Assembly: GCA_951813575.1 (NCBI GenBank)
Contig: OX638375.1
Coordinates: 868,001-932,000 of the forward strand
DNA: 64,000 nt
From: Candidatus Binatia bacterium
Lineage (GTDB): Bacteria; Desulfobacterota; Binatia; UBA9968; JAJDTQ01
Direction: 5' to 3'
Shown: one piece after another, positions 22,364 through 31,815 of the stretch
Position numbering within the stretch: position 1 is the first letter of the stretch
How the letters are laid out: each line of letters begins with the position of its first letter
Translations under genes and position numbers: made by a program
Notes under the pieces: model-generated
Databases searched by the model: none
What the model was told of the DNA's origin: nothing
The model's input: only the letters and a program-made list of their open reading frames with translations

Positions 22364-22474
22364 GGGCGGGTTTCAAGACCGGCCGTGCCCGAATCGCGCA
22401 TCGAGGACCCACGGCGCCGGGCCGCAGACCGTCAACCGTTTGGCGTTCGTGCCAAGAAGCGGTAAACTGCCGAA

Positions 22475-22666
22475 ATGGCTCAACCACGAACCACGTTTGC
22501 CAAACGGCAGCGGGAACGCGCAAAACAGGAGAAGAAGGAGGAGAAGGCCAGGCGGCGCGCCGAACGCCGGGAACTACGGCAAGACCGGCCCGACCGCGAG
22601 GACGACGTCGATCCCGACATCGCCGACATCGTTCCTGGTCCGCAACCCCCTATCGAGGACCTCTAG
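22475..22666 (+). CDS. Small highly charged hypothetical protein (63 aa)
   Basis: A lysine-, arginine- and glutamate-rich 63-aa product: MAQPRTTFAKRQRERAKQEK, then more KE/R repeats, then an acidic end (DREDDVDPDIADIVPGPQP). Proteins with a KRQRERARQEK start and an acidic tail are widespread in delta-like proteobacteria, next to RNA-binding protein genes as here. It is probably a disordered or coiled-coil nucleic-acid associated protein. No function is established. Confidence 0.6.
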   Translation: MAQPRTTFAKRQRERAKQEKKEEKARRRAERRELRQDRPDREDDVDPDIADIVPGPQPPIEDL

Positions 22667-22757
22667 TCCCGCGCCGGCCTTATCCGCCAATCTCGTCCCG
22701 GTTCGCTATCGGCGTCATCGCCGGTAGAGACGAAACGAGCAGTTGCGACCACGTCCG

Positions 22758-22786
22758 TTGACACGGACGCCGGATGCAGCTAAACT
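22758..22786 (+). promoter_or_regulatory. Sigma-70 type promoter of the RRM protein gene
   Basis: TTGACA (22758-22763), a 17-base spacer and TAAACT (22781-22786) form a near-consensus promoter. It leaves a 5' leader of about 160 bases before the RRM protein start, long enough for a cold-shock style regulated leader. Confidence 0.6.
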
Positions 22787-22952
22787 CCCCTATTCGAACT
22801 GTGTTCCAGCCTAATCTGCCCAACGAAGCTCTCGTCCCAAGCAATAACCCATCGCGTGCTGTGAAAGACGCATGTTCTTGCCCAATGCGGCGATCCGATT
22901 CCCAGGGTCGAAAAGACTGGTTTTCTTTTGTCTCAGCCATTGGAGGAAGAAC

Positions 22953-23288
22953 ATGAGCCAGAAATTGTACGTGGGCGGTTTGCCCTATTCCGTCACCGAC
23001 GGCCAGCTCGAGGAACTGTTCGCCGAGCACGGCACTGTGGAGTCCGCAAAAGTCATCGCGGACAAGTTTACCGCCCAGTCGCGCGGCTTCGGCTTCGTGG
23101 AAATGGGCACGGGTGAAGAAGGACAGAAAGCCATCGACGCCCTCAACGGGAAGGATTTTCAGGGCCGTACGCTGACGGTCAACGAGGCACGCCCGCAGGA
23201 GAGACGGTCCGGCTTCGGCGACGGAGGCGGGGGCGGGGGCGGCGGCAACAGGCGGTCGGGTGGAGGCGGCAGACCGAGCCGCTGGTAA
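22953..23288 (+). CDS. RNA-binding protein with one RRM domain and a Gly-rich tail
   Basis: A 111-aa protein. ATG 22953 follows GGAGGAAGA. Residues 4-80 are an RNA recognition motif with RNP2 LYVGGL and RNP1 RGFGFVEM. The tail is glycine- and arginine-rich (GGGGGGGGNRRSGGGGR). This is the layout of bacterial/cyanobacterial cold-inducible RNA-binding proteins, which act as RNA chaperones. The DEAD-box helicase gene follows by 154 bases, and a joint cold-adaptation role is likely. Confidence 0.92.
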   Translation: MSQKLYVGGLPYSVTDGQLEELFAEHGTVESAKVIADKFTAQSRGFGFVEMGTGEEGQKAIDALNGKDFQGRTLTVNEARPQERRSGFGDGGGGGGGGNRRSGGGGRPSRW

Positions 23289-23442
23289 CGCAAACCATCC
23301 ACGCACCGACGATCCGGCCTGGCGGTCCCGTTCCCTTTGCGGGACGGCGACCGTCAGGTTCCCCAAACCAGGCTGAAACCGTGCACCGGCAGCCGTGAGC
23401 GGGTCCTCCCCGGGACCGACTTCCCACACAAAGAAATCCTCT

Positions 23443-24741
23443 ATGTCAAATTCAGACGACACATCTTTCCACACATTCGGCTTGTCCGATCCCATGCTTA
23501 AGGACCTCTCCAGGGTCCGTTTCGCCACCCCCACACCCATTCAGGCAAAGGCCCTGCCCCCGGCCCTCGACGGCCGCGACGTCTTGGGCTGCGCCCAGAC
23601 CGGAACCGGCAAGACCGCCGCCTTCGTCATCCCCATGGTGGAGCGGCTCGCCGGCTCGCCCGAAGGGCCGCCCCGGGGACTCATCCTGGCGCCCACGCGG
23701 GAGCTGGCGTACCAGATTCAGGAGACCATCGACGATCTCGGACGCTCGTCGCGGGTCTATGCCACCACGGTGGTGGGCGGAGCCGACGTCCAGGCGCAGC
23801 TACGCGGCCTCAAGCAGCACCCCGAAATCATCGTGGCCACGCCGGGCCGGCTGCTGGACCTCATGTGGGACGGCCACATCGACCTGAGAGAGGTGGAGGT
23901 GGTGGTGTTGGATGAGGCCGACCGCATGCTCGACATGGGGTTCGCCGATCAACTGAACCAGATCATCGACGCTCTGCCGCCCGGGCGCCAGAGCTTCCTC
24001 TATTCGGCGACCCTGCCTACGGACCTGGAGGAGCTGGTGCGCATGTCGTTGCGCGACCCGTTCCACGCCGTCGTGGCCAAGCCGGCGACCCCGGCGGACG
24101 GTGTCACCCATACCCTCCATAACACCACCCCGGGGGCCAAGACGTCGCTGCTGCTGTCCCTGCTCAAGGACGGCGACGAATCGGTGCTGGTGTTCACCCG
24201 CACCAAGAACCGCGCCGACCTCATCGCCGAGACCCTGCGGCGCAGCGGCCATCGGGCGGCAGAGATCCATGGCAACCTCTCGCTGGAACGGCGGCGGGCG
24301 TCGCTGCAGGGATTCCGGCGCGGCCGCTACCGGATCCTGGTGGCCACGGACATCGCCGCCAGGGGCCTGGACATCGACAACATCGGCCACGTCATCAACT
24401 ACGACCTGCCCTACACGCCCGAGGACTACGTGCACCGCATCGGCCGCACCGCCCGGATGGCCGCGGTGGGTCGCGCCACGAGCTTCGCCACCGCCGCGGA
24501 CAGCCAGTCGGTCAAGGCCATCGAATCGATCCTCGGCCAGTCGATCCCGCGGCCTTCCAGCAGTCAGCCGGACAAGAAGCGGCGCAGCCGCAAGGCAGGC
24601 CCCGATGCCCCGGAGGGCCAGCGGCAGCGCCCCGCGGCCAAGCGCCGGCGCGGCAGGAAGCGGACCGGCAACCCCACCGCCCACGCGGAGCATCAGGAGG
24701 CGGCGCCCCTACAGGCCGCCCCGGTCACCGAACAGCCCTGA
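23443..24741 (+). CDS. DEAD-box ATP-dependent RNA helicase (RhlE-like)
   Basis: A 432-aa protein. Start ATG 23443 ([20 protein letters not shown]) places the Q motif [14 protein letters not shown] correctly. It has motif I AQTGTGKT, Ia PTRELAYQ, Ib TPGRLLD, II DEAD (VLDEADRM), [28 protein letters not shown] and [11 protein letters not shown]. The basic C-terminal tail ([15 protein letters not shown]) is typical of RhlE-type helicases involved in ribosome assembly and RNA decay. The longer frame starting at 23395 has no ribosome site and no family match. Confidence 0.95.
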   Translation: MSNSDDTSFHTFGLSDPMLKDLSRVRFATPTPIQAKALPPALDGRDVLGCAQTGTGKTAAFVIPMVERLAGSPEGPPRGLILAPTRELAYQIQETIDDLGRSSRVYATTVVGGADVQAQLRGLKQHPEIIVATPGRLLDLMWDGHIDLREVEVVVLDEADRMLDMGFADQLNQIIDALPPGRQSFLYSATLPTDLEELVRMSLRDPFHAVVAKPATPADGVTHTLHNTTPGAKTSLLLSLLKDGDESVLVFTRTKNRADLIAETLRRSGHRAAEIHGNLSLERRRASLQGFRRGRYRILVATDIAARGLDIDNIGHVINYDLPYTPEDYVHRIGRTARMAAVGRATSFATAADSQSVKAIESILGQSIPRPSSSQPDKKRRSRKAGPDAPEGQRQRPAAKRRRGRKRTGNPTAHAEHQEAAPLQAAPVTEQP

Positions 24742-24796
24742 AGGGCATACCCCGACAACATAGGGAAGCACGACGGGACGCTGACAAGGAGAACCG

Positions 24797-25291
24797 ATGG
24801 AACACCCCGCATTGCCCATCAACGTCACCGTAAACGGAAAGGCTCGCGCGGCCGAGGTGGAGCCGCGGCTCCTGCTGGTCCACTTCCTGCGCGAGAACCT
24901 GGGGCTCACCGGCACCCACGTGGGCTGCGACACCAGCCAGTGCGGCGCGTGCACGGTGCACGTGGACGGCCTGGCGGTGAAGTCCTGCACGATGCTGGCG
25001 GTGCAGGCCGACGGCGCGGATGTCACCACCATCGAGGGGATGGCGGAGGGGACGGCGTTGCATCCCGTGCAGGAAGCCTTTCAGGAGCAGCACGGGCTCC
25101 AGTGCGGCTACTGCACGCCCGGCATGGTGATGACCGCCGCCCACCTGCTGGAGACCAACCCCGAGCCCGACGACGACGCCATCAAGCACGCCCTGGAAGG
25201 GAACCTGTGCCGCTGCACGGGGTACATCAACATCGTCAAGGCCATCCGTTGGGCCGCCGACCAGATGAGGGGGCAGCATGCATCCAGCTAG
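24797..25291 (+). CDS. (2Fe-2S)-binding small subunit of a CoxS/XdhC-type molybdenum hydroxylase
   Basis: A 164-aa protein. The plant-type ferredoxin cluster motif is [16 protein letters not shown] with a later Cys (KSCTML). The second, C-terminal [2Fe-2S] domain has CGYCTPGM and [10 protein letters not shown]. Length and motif order match CoxS, the electron-transfer subunit of aerobic CO dehydrogenase-like enzymes. It overlaps the FAD subunit start by 14 bases, and the catalytic subunit follows, giving a complete S-M-L operon. Confidence 0.95.
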   Translation: MEHPALPINVTVNGKARAAEVEPRLLLVHFLRENLGLTGTHVGCDTSQCGACTVHVDGLAVKSCTMLAVQADGADVTTIEGMAEGTALHPVQEAFQEQHGLQCGYCTPGMVMTAAHLLETNPEPDDDAIKHALEGNLCRCTGYINIVKAIRWAADQMRGQHASS

Positions 25292-26141
25292 CTTCGGATA
25301 CCACGCGCCCCGCTCCCTCGTGGAAGCCTTCGGGCTGTTGCGGGAACACGGCGAGGACGCCAAGGTGCTGGCCGGGGGACACAGCCTGCTCCCGGCCATG
25401 AAGCTCCGGCTGACCCAGCCCGAGGTCCTGGTGGATCTTCGGCACGTTTCCGGCCTGAGCGGCATCCGGGTGGACGGCGACACGCTGGTCATCGGCGCCC
25501 TGACCACCCATACCGAGGTAAGCACCGCCGAAGCCGTGCGCCGGTCGCTGCCGGGGCTGGCCGACACCGCCTCGGTCATCGGCGACCTGCAGGTGCGTAA
25601 CCGGGGCACCATGGGCGGCAGCGTCGCCCATGCCGATCCGGCCGCGGACCTGCCGGTGACCCTGACGGCCCTGGACGCGTCGTTTGTCCTGACCTCGTCC
25701 GAAGGAGAGCGCACCGTGGCGGCGGACGAGTTCTTCGTGGACTTCTTCACCACCGCCCTGGAGCCCCACGAGATCCTGACCGCCATTCGGATCCCTTTGC
25801 CGCCCTCCCCTGCCCGCACGAGCTACGCCAAGCTGCCGCACCCGGCCTCCGGCTACGTGGTGGTGAGCGCGGCGGCGGCGCTGTCCGTGGACGACGCCGG
25901 CGCATGCACCGCCGCGCGGGTGGTGCTGGGCGGCGTGGCCGGTACGCCCCACCGGGCCACTGCCGCCGAAGCAGCGCTTACGGGGCAGGAACTGACGCCG
26001 GAGGTAATGACGGCGGCGGCCGCGCAAGCCGCGGACGGCATCGATCCGCACGCGGATTCCTACGCGGACGAGGACTACAAACGCCACATGGCGGTGGTCT
26101 ACGCCCGGCGCGCCATCGAGGCCGCGGCGGCGCGGGCATAG
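25278..26141 (+). CDS. FAD-binding medium subunit of a CoxM-type molybdenum hydroxylase
   Basis: A 287-aa protein with the FAD signature motifs of CoxM/Xdh[15 protein letters not shown] near residue 33 and a [16 protein letters not shown] stretch near 110 (the TIGG-type pyrophosphate motif). A C-terminal CO-dehydrogenase flavoprotein domain ([15 protein letters not shown]) follows. It passes electrons from the [2Fe-2S] subunit to quinone or another acceptor in the cytoplasm. It overlaps the small-subunit gene, so the two are coupled. Confidence 0.94.
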   Translation: MHPASFGYHAPRSLVEAFGLLREHGEDAKVLAGGHSLLPAMKLRLTQPEVLVDLRHVSGLSGIRVDGDTLVIGALTTHTEVSTAEAVRRSLPGLADTASVIGDLQVRNRGTMGGSVAHADPAADLPVTLTALDASFVLTSSEGERTVAADEFFVDFFTTALEPHEILTAIRIPLPPSPARTSYAKLPHPASGYVVVSAAAALSVDDAGACTAARVVLGGVAGTPHRATAAEAALTGQELTPEVMTAAAAQAADGIDPHADSYADEDYKRHMAVVYARRAIEAAAARA

Positions 26142-26201
26142 TTCCTCCGCATACAACTTCGGGCTCGACGCAACGCGCGTCCAACTCGTCGAGGACCATC
26201 C

Positions 26202-28514
26202 ATGAGCACAGAACAAAGCAACCCCGACAGCCTGATCGGCGCTTCCGTCCGGCGGGTCGAGGACCCTCCCCTCCTCACCGGCAAGGGATGCTACGTGGAC
26301 GACGTGAAGCTGCCGGGCATCCTGCACGTGGCCATCCACCGGAGCACCCACCCCCACGCACGTATCCTGTCCGTCGACACCGCCGAAGCCGCGGCCATGC
26401 CGGGCGTGGAGTGCGTCCTCACCGGCGACGACATCGGCGACCTTGTGCTGCGCACGCCAATGGTGGCGCCGGGCATGAACATGCCGGACCATCCGATCCT
26501 GGCCCGCGGCGCGGTCCACGCGGTGGGCGCGCCGATTGCGGCGGTGGTGGCCGAGAGCGCCGCCGCGGCCCAGGACGCCGCGGCGTCCATCCAGGTGACT
26601 TATGACTCTCTGCCCGTCGTAACCGACGCCGAGGCCGCCCTGGAAGACGGCTCGCCGCTGGCCCACGAAGAGCTGGACACCAACTTCTGCTACTCCATGA
26701 AGCGGGAGGGGGGCGATGTCGACAAGGCGTTCGCCGAAGCGGACCACATCTGCCGCCTGCACATGAAGAGCCCGCGGGTGGTGGCCATGTCCATGGAGGC
26801 GCGGGGAGTGCTCGCGCAACCCGACCCGGCCCGGAACGAGCTGACGGTATGGCTCTCGACCCAAGGGCCGCACCGGGCCCGGGCCGATCTGGCCAACTCG
26901 CTGGGGTTCCCCGAGAACCGTATCCGGGTCATCGCGCCGGACGTCGGCGGGGGCTTCGGCAGCAAGGGCTGCGTCTACCGCGAGGACGTGCTGGTCTGCC
27001 ATCTGGCACAGAAGCTGGGAAGGCCGGTCAAGTGGATGGCCACCCGCAACGAGGACTTCCTCACCACTTGCCAAGGCCGGGACCAGGCCATGACCTCGGA
27101 ACTGGCCCTGAGCAAGGACGGCAAGATGCTCGGCCTGAAGGTGCGCGTGGTGGCCAACCTCGGCGCCTATCTGCACTCGGCCACGGCCGGACCGCCCCAG
27201 CGCATGCTGGTCATGGCCCCCGGCTGCTACCAGCTCCAGGACGTCCGGGTGGAGATCGTCGGGGCCTTTACCAACACCGTGCCCACCGGACCGTACCGCG
27301 GCGCCGGCCGGCCGGAATCGGTGCTCAACATCGAAAGGCTGGCGGACAAGGCCGCCCGGGACCTGGGCATGGACCCGCTGGAGCTGAGGCGCAAGAACTA
27401 CATCCAGCCCGACCAGTTCCCCTACCGCACCGGCGTCGGCGTGGAATACGACTCCGGCGACTACGAGAAATCCCTCTCCGAAGCGTTGCGGCTGTCCGAC
27501 TACGACCAGATGATTCGCGACCGCGACGAGGCGCGGCAACGAGGCGAACTGGTGGGCGTGGGCATCTCCACCTTTACGGAGCCCAGCGGCGGGGCCGGCT
27601 TCGAGAGCGGCGCCGTGCGGGTGGAGCGCACCGGCCAGATCACGGTGCTGACGGGTTCCAGCTCCCACGGACAGGGGCACGAAACGGTGTGGGCCCAGGT
27701 GGCCGCCGACAAACTCAAGGTGCCGATGGAAAACGTCGTGGTGCGCCACGGCGACACCACCGCCGTCCAGCAGGGCACCGGCACCTTCGGAAGCCGCAGC
27801 GCGGTCATGGGCGGCGGCGCCCTGGCTACGGCCGCAGACCGCGTGATCGCCAAGGCCAAGGCCATCGCCGGCAACCTCATGGAAGCGTCGCCGGACGACG
27901 TGGTCCAGACCGAGGGCGGCTTCGCCGTGGCCGGCGTGCCGGAAAGGAACGTGAACTGGCGCCAGGTGGCCGGTGCGGCCTACGCCAAGGGCACCCCCGC
28001 GGGAATGGACCCGGGTCTGAACGAGACCGCCTTCTTCGATCCCAACCGCGAAGCCTGGGGCTTCGGCGCCCACGTGGCGCTGGTGCGCATCGATCCGGAC
28101 ACCGGCGAGCTGACTATCGAGAAGCTCGTCCTGGTGGACGACATCGGCGTGGTCCTGAACCCCATGATCGTCGAGGCCCAGGTCCACGGCGGCCTGGCCC
28201 AGGGCTTGGGAGAGGCCTTGTGCGAGCACATGGTCTTCGACGAGAACGGCCAGCCCCGCACCGGCACCCTGATGGACTACGCCGTACCCCGCGCCAGCAC
28301 CATGCCGCCCGTGGTGGTGGGCGAAACCGAGACCCCCAACCCTTTCAATCCCCTGGGCGTCAAGGGCGTCGGCGAAGCCGGCACCAACGGCGCACCCCCG
28401 GCCGTGGCCAACGCCGTCATGGACGCCCTCTCACCCCTGGGCATCGACCACGTCGACATGCCGTACACCGCACCGAAGCTGTGGCGGGCGATTCGGGAGG
28501 CGGGGAAGGGATAA
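26202..28514 (+). CDS. Molybdopterin-binding large subunit, CoxL form II-like
   Basis: A 770-aa protein, complete, 60 bases after the FAD subunit. It has hammerhead domain LLTGKGCYVDDVKLPGILHV, Mo-cofactor motif GGGFGSKGCVYRED, active-site loop TGPYRGAGRPESV and catalytic Glu in GVKGVGEAGTNGAPPA. The loop is of the PYRGAGR type (form II). True CO dehydrogenases (form I) carry AYxCSFR, so CO oxidation should not be assumed. Aromatic, aldehyde or N-heterocycle hydroxylation is equally likely. It is a distant paralogue of 19601-21880. Confidence 0.92.
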   Translation: MSTEQSNPDSLIGASVRRVEDPPLLTGKGCYVDDVKLPGILHVAIHRSTHPHARILSVDTAEAAAMPGVECVLTGDDIGDLVLRTPMVAPGMNMPDHPILARGAVHAVGAPIAAVVAESAAAAQDAAASIQVTYDSLPVVTDAEAALEDGSPLAHEELDTNFCYSMKREGGDVDKAFAEADHICRLHMKSPRVVAMSMEARGVLAQPDPARNELTVWLSTQGPHRARADLANSLGFPENRIRVIAPDVGGGFGSKGCVYREDVLVCHLAQKLGRPVKWMATRNEDFLTTCQGRDQAMTSELALSKDGKMLGLKVRVVANLGAYLHSATAGPPQRMLVMAPGCYQLQDVRVEIVGAFTNTVPTGPYRGAGRPESVLNIERLADKAARDLGMDPLELRRKNYIQPDQFPYRTGVGVEYDSGDYEKSLSEALRLSDYDQMIRDRDEARQRGELVGVGISTFTEPSGGAGFESGAVRVERTGQITVLTGSSSHGQGHETVWAQVAADKLKVPMENVVVRHGDTTAVQQGTGTFGSRSAVMGGGALATAADRVIAKAKAIAGNLMEASPDDVVQTEGGFAVAGVPERNVNWRQVAGAAYAKGTPAGMDPGLNETAFFDPNREAWGFGAHVALVRIDPDTGELTIEKLVLVDDIGVVLNPMIVEAQVHGGLAQGLGEALCEHMVFDENGQPRTGTLMDYAVPRASTMPPVVVGETETPNPFNPLGVKGVGEAGTNGAPPAVANAVMDALSPLGIDHVDMPYTAPKLWRAIREAGKG

Positions 28515-28723
28515 CGGTTGGACCGGTCGAACCAAGACCATCGAGTCCAAGACGAAAGAGCCGGTTGAGACGCTGAGAGCCGCGTTGGCGCGTGCCTGAG
28601 CTCTCCGATCGCTCTACGCATTGCAATCCGGTCCGCAGAACGACGCCACCGTGACCGCCCGTCGGTTGACGGCCATGTGTACGGAAACTTTCCTAAACGC
28701 TTGGGTTATGCTAACTTAAAGCT

Positions 28724-28972
28724 ATGCCAACGGCGCTCCGTCTCGATGGCCTGCGCGTGGTCATCTACCCGAACGACCATCGGCCCGCGCATGTTCACGT
28801 AGTTGGAGCCGGGAAAGAAGCGATGTTCACGTTGCACTGCCCACATGGCCCGCCAGAGCTGCGGTCCAACTATGGTTTCGGACATCGAGAAGTGAATCGT
28901 ATCAGCGAAGGACTAACCGAAACCTTGCGGACGCTTTGCGAAGAATGGAGGAAACTTCATGGCCATTTCTAA
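28724..28972 (+). CDS. DUF4160 domain-containing protein
   Basis: An 82-aa protein matching DUF4160: MPTALRLDGLRVVIYPNDHR, then PAHVHVVGAGKEAMFTL and a helical end (VNRISEGLTETLRTLCEEW). The HRPAHVHV motif is the family hallmark. DUF4160 and DUF2442 genes usually occur as an overlapping pair, as here (14-base overlap). They are regarded as a toxin-antitoxin-like module without proven activity. The previous 200 bases hold no gene. Confidence 0.85.
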   Translation: MPTALRLDGLRVVIYPNDHRPAHVHVVGAGKEAMFTLHCPHGPPELRSNYGFGHREVNRISEGLTETLRTLCEEWRKLHGHF

Positions 28973-29378
28973 AACGGACTTCGAACGGGCCACGGCGCGG
29001 GCCCTGGAAGAGCGTGGGGCCGGCCACGTCCGAGTCGCGCGGTACAACCGGCGCAGGGGGCGCGTGATCGTGCAGCTAAGCACCGGTGTAGAAGTGACAT
29101 TCCCCGTCACGTTGGCAGAAGGGCTGGCCGGCGCCTCGGCGGAGGATCTGGCAGAGATCGAGATTAGCCCGACCGGGCTGGGCCTACACTGGCCGCGACT
29201 CGATGCCGACCTCTACGTTCCGGCGTTGCTGCAAGGGATCTTTGGGTCCCGGAGTTGGATGGCGGCGCATATGGGTGCGGTCGGGGGGAAAAGCCGCTCG
29301 GCGGCAAAGACGACAGCCGCGAGGGAGAACGGCCGGAAGGGCGGGCGTCCACGCCGCTCGGCTAGTTCCGGGGCTTAA
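28959..29378 (+). CDS. DUF2442 domain-containing protein
   Basis: A 139-aa protein. The core DUF2442 fold runs from RVIVQLSTGVEVTFPVTLAE to the signature IEISPTGLGLHWPRLDADLYVP, followed by an extended basic tail (KSRSAAKTTAARENGRKGGR) that could contact DNA or RNA. It overlaps DUF4160 and is probably its antidote partner or co-regulator. Length exceeds the usual 80-90 residues because of an N-terminal extension and the tail. Confidence 0.85.
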   Translation: MAISKTDFERATARALEERGAGHVRVARYNRRRGRVIVQLSTGVEVTFPVTLAEGLAGASAEDLAEIEISPTGLGLHWPRLDADLYVPALLQGIFGSRSWMAAHMGAVGGKSRSAAKTTAARENGRKGGRPRRSASSGA

Positions 29379-29411
29379 CCTTGGTCTCCACCACAACCTC
29401 CCGCCTACCAG

Positions 29412-30437
29412 TCACACCCCGCCGAACCCCTGATCCTGCGCCTCGCCTACCAGCCACGGGTCGTTGATCTCGGTGGTGGGGGGTTCGCCCTGGAGCACGC
29501 GCGCCACTTCCCGGGCGGCGTGGGTCTGGCAGTCCACGTAGGACTCGTTGGAATTGGCGGCGGTGTGGCAGGTGACGATGACGTTGGGGAGGGTCAGGAT
29601 CGGGTGGTCGGCGGGCATGGGCTCGGGGTCGGTGACGTCCAGGGCGGCGCCGGCGATCTGGCTGGTGGTGAGGGCCTCGTAGAGGGCGTCGGTGTCCACC
29701 AGGCCGCCCCGGGCGCAGTTGAGAAAATAGGCCGTGTTCTTCATGGCCACGAACTGGTCCTTGCTGAACATCTTGCGGGTGGCCGGCACCAGCGGCGCGT
29801 GCAGGCTGATGACGTCGGAGCTGCGCACCAACTCGTCGAAGGACACCAGCTTGACGCCCATGGCCTCGGCGAGTTCCGGAGCCACGTAGGGGTCCACCGC
29901 CTGGACGTTCATCTTCATGCCCTGGGCCCGGGGCGCCACCTGACGGCCCACGTTTCCCAGACCGACGAGGCCCAGTGTCTGACCGGCGATGCGGGAGACG
30001 GGGCCGCGGTAGGCGTGCAACTCAGCCGTGTGCCGGCGCCAGCGGCCCTCGCGCACGTACTGGTTCATGCGGACGAGCTTGCGGGATATGGCGATCATGA
30101 GGCCGATCATCTGCTCCGACACTTCGATGGAGTTGCAGCCGGCGGCGTTGCACACGGTGACGCCGTGTTCCCTGGCCGCGGCCAGGTCCAGCCGGTCCAC
30201 GCCCACGCCGGTGCGGCAGATGACCTTGCAGCGGTCAAGCTTCTCGATGATCTCGCGGGTGAGCGGGAGGGCGCCGTGGAAGATCATGCCGTCGGCGCCC
30301 CGCCCCGCCTCCGCCAACTCCTCGTCGTTGGTGGGCCTGGCGACCACCATCTCCGCGCCGGCCTCGCGCAGGATGGGCTCGATGAGGTCGACGGGGACGT
30401 CGTTGCTGCCGCAGTAGACGACGCGGAACTTCGCCAC
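29412..30437 (-). CDS. D-isomer-specific 2-hydroxyacid dehydrogenase
   Basis: A 341-aa NAD-dependent dehydrogenase. GTG 30437 (VAKFRVVYCGSNDVPVDL) starts 2 bases after the stop of the upstream amidohydrolase gene and is preferred over the longer open frame. The nucleotide-binding motif is LGLVGLGNVGRQVA. The catalytic residues are Arg in NCARGGLVDTDALYEA, Glu in VTDPEPMPADHP and His in TCHTAANSNESY. It probably interconverts a 2-hydroxy acid and 2-oxo acid downstream of the hydrolase. The phosphoglycerate-dehydrogenase-like C-terminus is short. Confidence 0.9.
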   Translation of the reverse strand: MAKFRVVYCGSNDVPVDLIEPILREAGAEMVVARPTNDEELAEAGRGADGMIFHGALPLTREIIEKLDRCKVICRTGVGVDRLDLAAAREHGVTVCNAAGCNSIEVSEQMIGLMIAISRKLVRMNQYVREGRWRRHTAELHAYRGPVSRIAGQTLGLVGLGNVGRQVAPRAQGMKMNVQAVDPYVAPELAEAMGVKLVSFDELVRSSDVISLHAPLVPATRKMFSKDQFVAMKNTAYFLNCARGGLVDTDALYEALTTSQIAGAALDVTDPEPMPADHPILTLPNVIVTCHTAANSNESYVDCQTHAAREVARVLQGEPPTTEINDPWLVGEAQDQGFGGV

Positions 30438-30439
30438 CG

Positions 30440-31573
30440 TTACTGTCCCAGTCCGTACATCCGCGCCGGGTTGTCCCACAGGATCTTGCGCCGGGTCTCC
30501 TCCGACAGCTTGTCGTTGGCGCTGAGGGCGCCTACGGTCAGGTCGGGCCACTTGTCGACGCAGTCGCTGTGGGGATAGTCGGTGGCCATGGTCAGGCGGT
30601 CGTTGCCCAGGTGCTCGACGAAGCTCGGCACCAGTTCCTCGCCGGCCTCGCAGCTCACCCAGCACTGCCGGTGAAAATAGAAGCTGGGCTTCTCCGCGGT
30701 GGTCTTGGCCGAGCCGTGGGACTCGTGCTCCCAGTGCTCATCCATGCGCTCCAGCCAGAACGGCACCCAGCCGCACCCGGACTCCAGGTAGGCGACCTTC
30801 AGCGTGGGGAACTTCTCCAGGACGCCGTCGCCGCAGAAGCTCAGGCACGCCAGCATCTGCTCCATGGGATGGCAGGCCACGTGGCGGCCGAACTCGCTGT
30901 AGCGGTCGCCGCCCGCCTGCTCCAGGACCGTGCGCGCGCCCTCGTGGACGCACACGGTCACGCCCAGGTCCTGGGCCGCCTCGTAGATGGGATAGTAATC
31001 GGGGCTCGCCAGGGTGCGGCCGCAGAGCTTGTTGGGGCGCCAGAAGATCCCCACGAGACCGAGCTTCTCGCGGGCGTGCCGCAACTCCTCCACCGCCCGG
31101 GCCGGATCCTGCAGCGGCAGCAGCATGACGCCGCGGAGCCGCGACTCGTCGTGGCTGCAGTACTCCGCGAGCCAGGTGTTGTAGGCACGGCAGATGGCTT
31201 GGCTCAGTTCGGGGTCGATGTCCGAGCTCCACATGACGTAGAGGCCCATGGTGGGGAACAGCACGCTCAGGTCGATGCCCTCCCGGTCCATGTCGCGGAG
31301 GTTGGACACGGGGTCGAAACCCGTGGCGATGGCCTCGGCGAAGGTCTCGCGCCAGGACTGGTTGCTGGCGAAGATGAAGCCGTGGTCGGTGACCTCCCGG
31401 TCGGGCCGCCTGTTGGAGTCGGAGACGGGCTTGCCGTCGACGTAGCGGTTGGACTGGTTCGGTCCGGTGATCTTCACCCGTCCGTGGAACTTCTTCGGCA
31501 TGTACCGGTCATACATATCCGACGGCTCCATGATGTGCCGATCCGAATCGATGACACGAAATCCGTCCTTCAT
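30440..31573 (-). CDS. Amidohydrolase family protein (PF04909)
   Basis: A 377-aa metal-dependent hydrolase. ATG 31573 (MKDGFRVIDSDRHIMEPSDM) follows an AAGGAG site and is chosen over the earlier ATG. The D-x-D-x-H motif near the N-terminus, His in VCVHEGART, GCGWVPFWLERMDEHWE and the terminal TDYPHSDCVDKWP with DNPARMYGL are hallmarks of the ACMSD-like amidohydrolase group, whose members are decarboxylases or hydrolases of ring-derived acids. It is directly coupled to the dehydrogenase gene. The reaction is unknown. Confidence 0.88.
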   Translation of the reverse strand: MKDGFRVIDSDRHIMEPSDMYDRYMPKKFHGRVKITGPNQSNRYVDGKPVSDSNRRPDREVTDHGFIFASNQSWRETFAEAIATGFDPVSNLRDMDREGIDLSVLFPTMGLYVMWSSDIDPELSQAICRAYNTWLAEYCSHDESRLRGVMLLPLQDPARAVEELRHAREKLGLVGIFWRPNKLCGRTLASPDYYPIYEAAQDLGVTVCVHEGARTVLEQAGGDRYSEFGRHVACHPMEQMLACLSFCGDGVLEKFPTLKVAYLESGCGWVPFWLERMDEHWEHESHGSAKTTAEKPSFYFHRQCWVSCEAGEELVPSFVEHLGNDRLTMATDYPHSDCVDKWPDLTVGALSANDKLSEETRRKILWDNPARMYGLGQ

Positions 31574-31815
31574 GGCTGTGCTCCTTCCTCGGACGGGCGG
31601 CACGCCGCCTCGTCAGCTTGCATGACTCGTGGGAAGCGGTCCGGCGATGTCCGCCGGAGCACTGCCACTATAGATCAAAGCCCCTACCCTATCAAATGGC
31701 GAAACCGCTTGAATCCACCGCCGGAAGGCACGTCGGGCGTCAGGCAAACGGCCGCGCTTGACCGCGCCGGAGGGCGCGGCTAACATCCCCTCGACACCCA
31801 CCAAGGAGGCCTATC

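Noticed and set aside
26202..28514. Aerobic carbon monoxide dehydrogenase (true CoxL)
   Set aside because: The active-site loop is PYRGAGR (form II), not the AYxCSFR of CO-oxidising enzymes.
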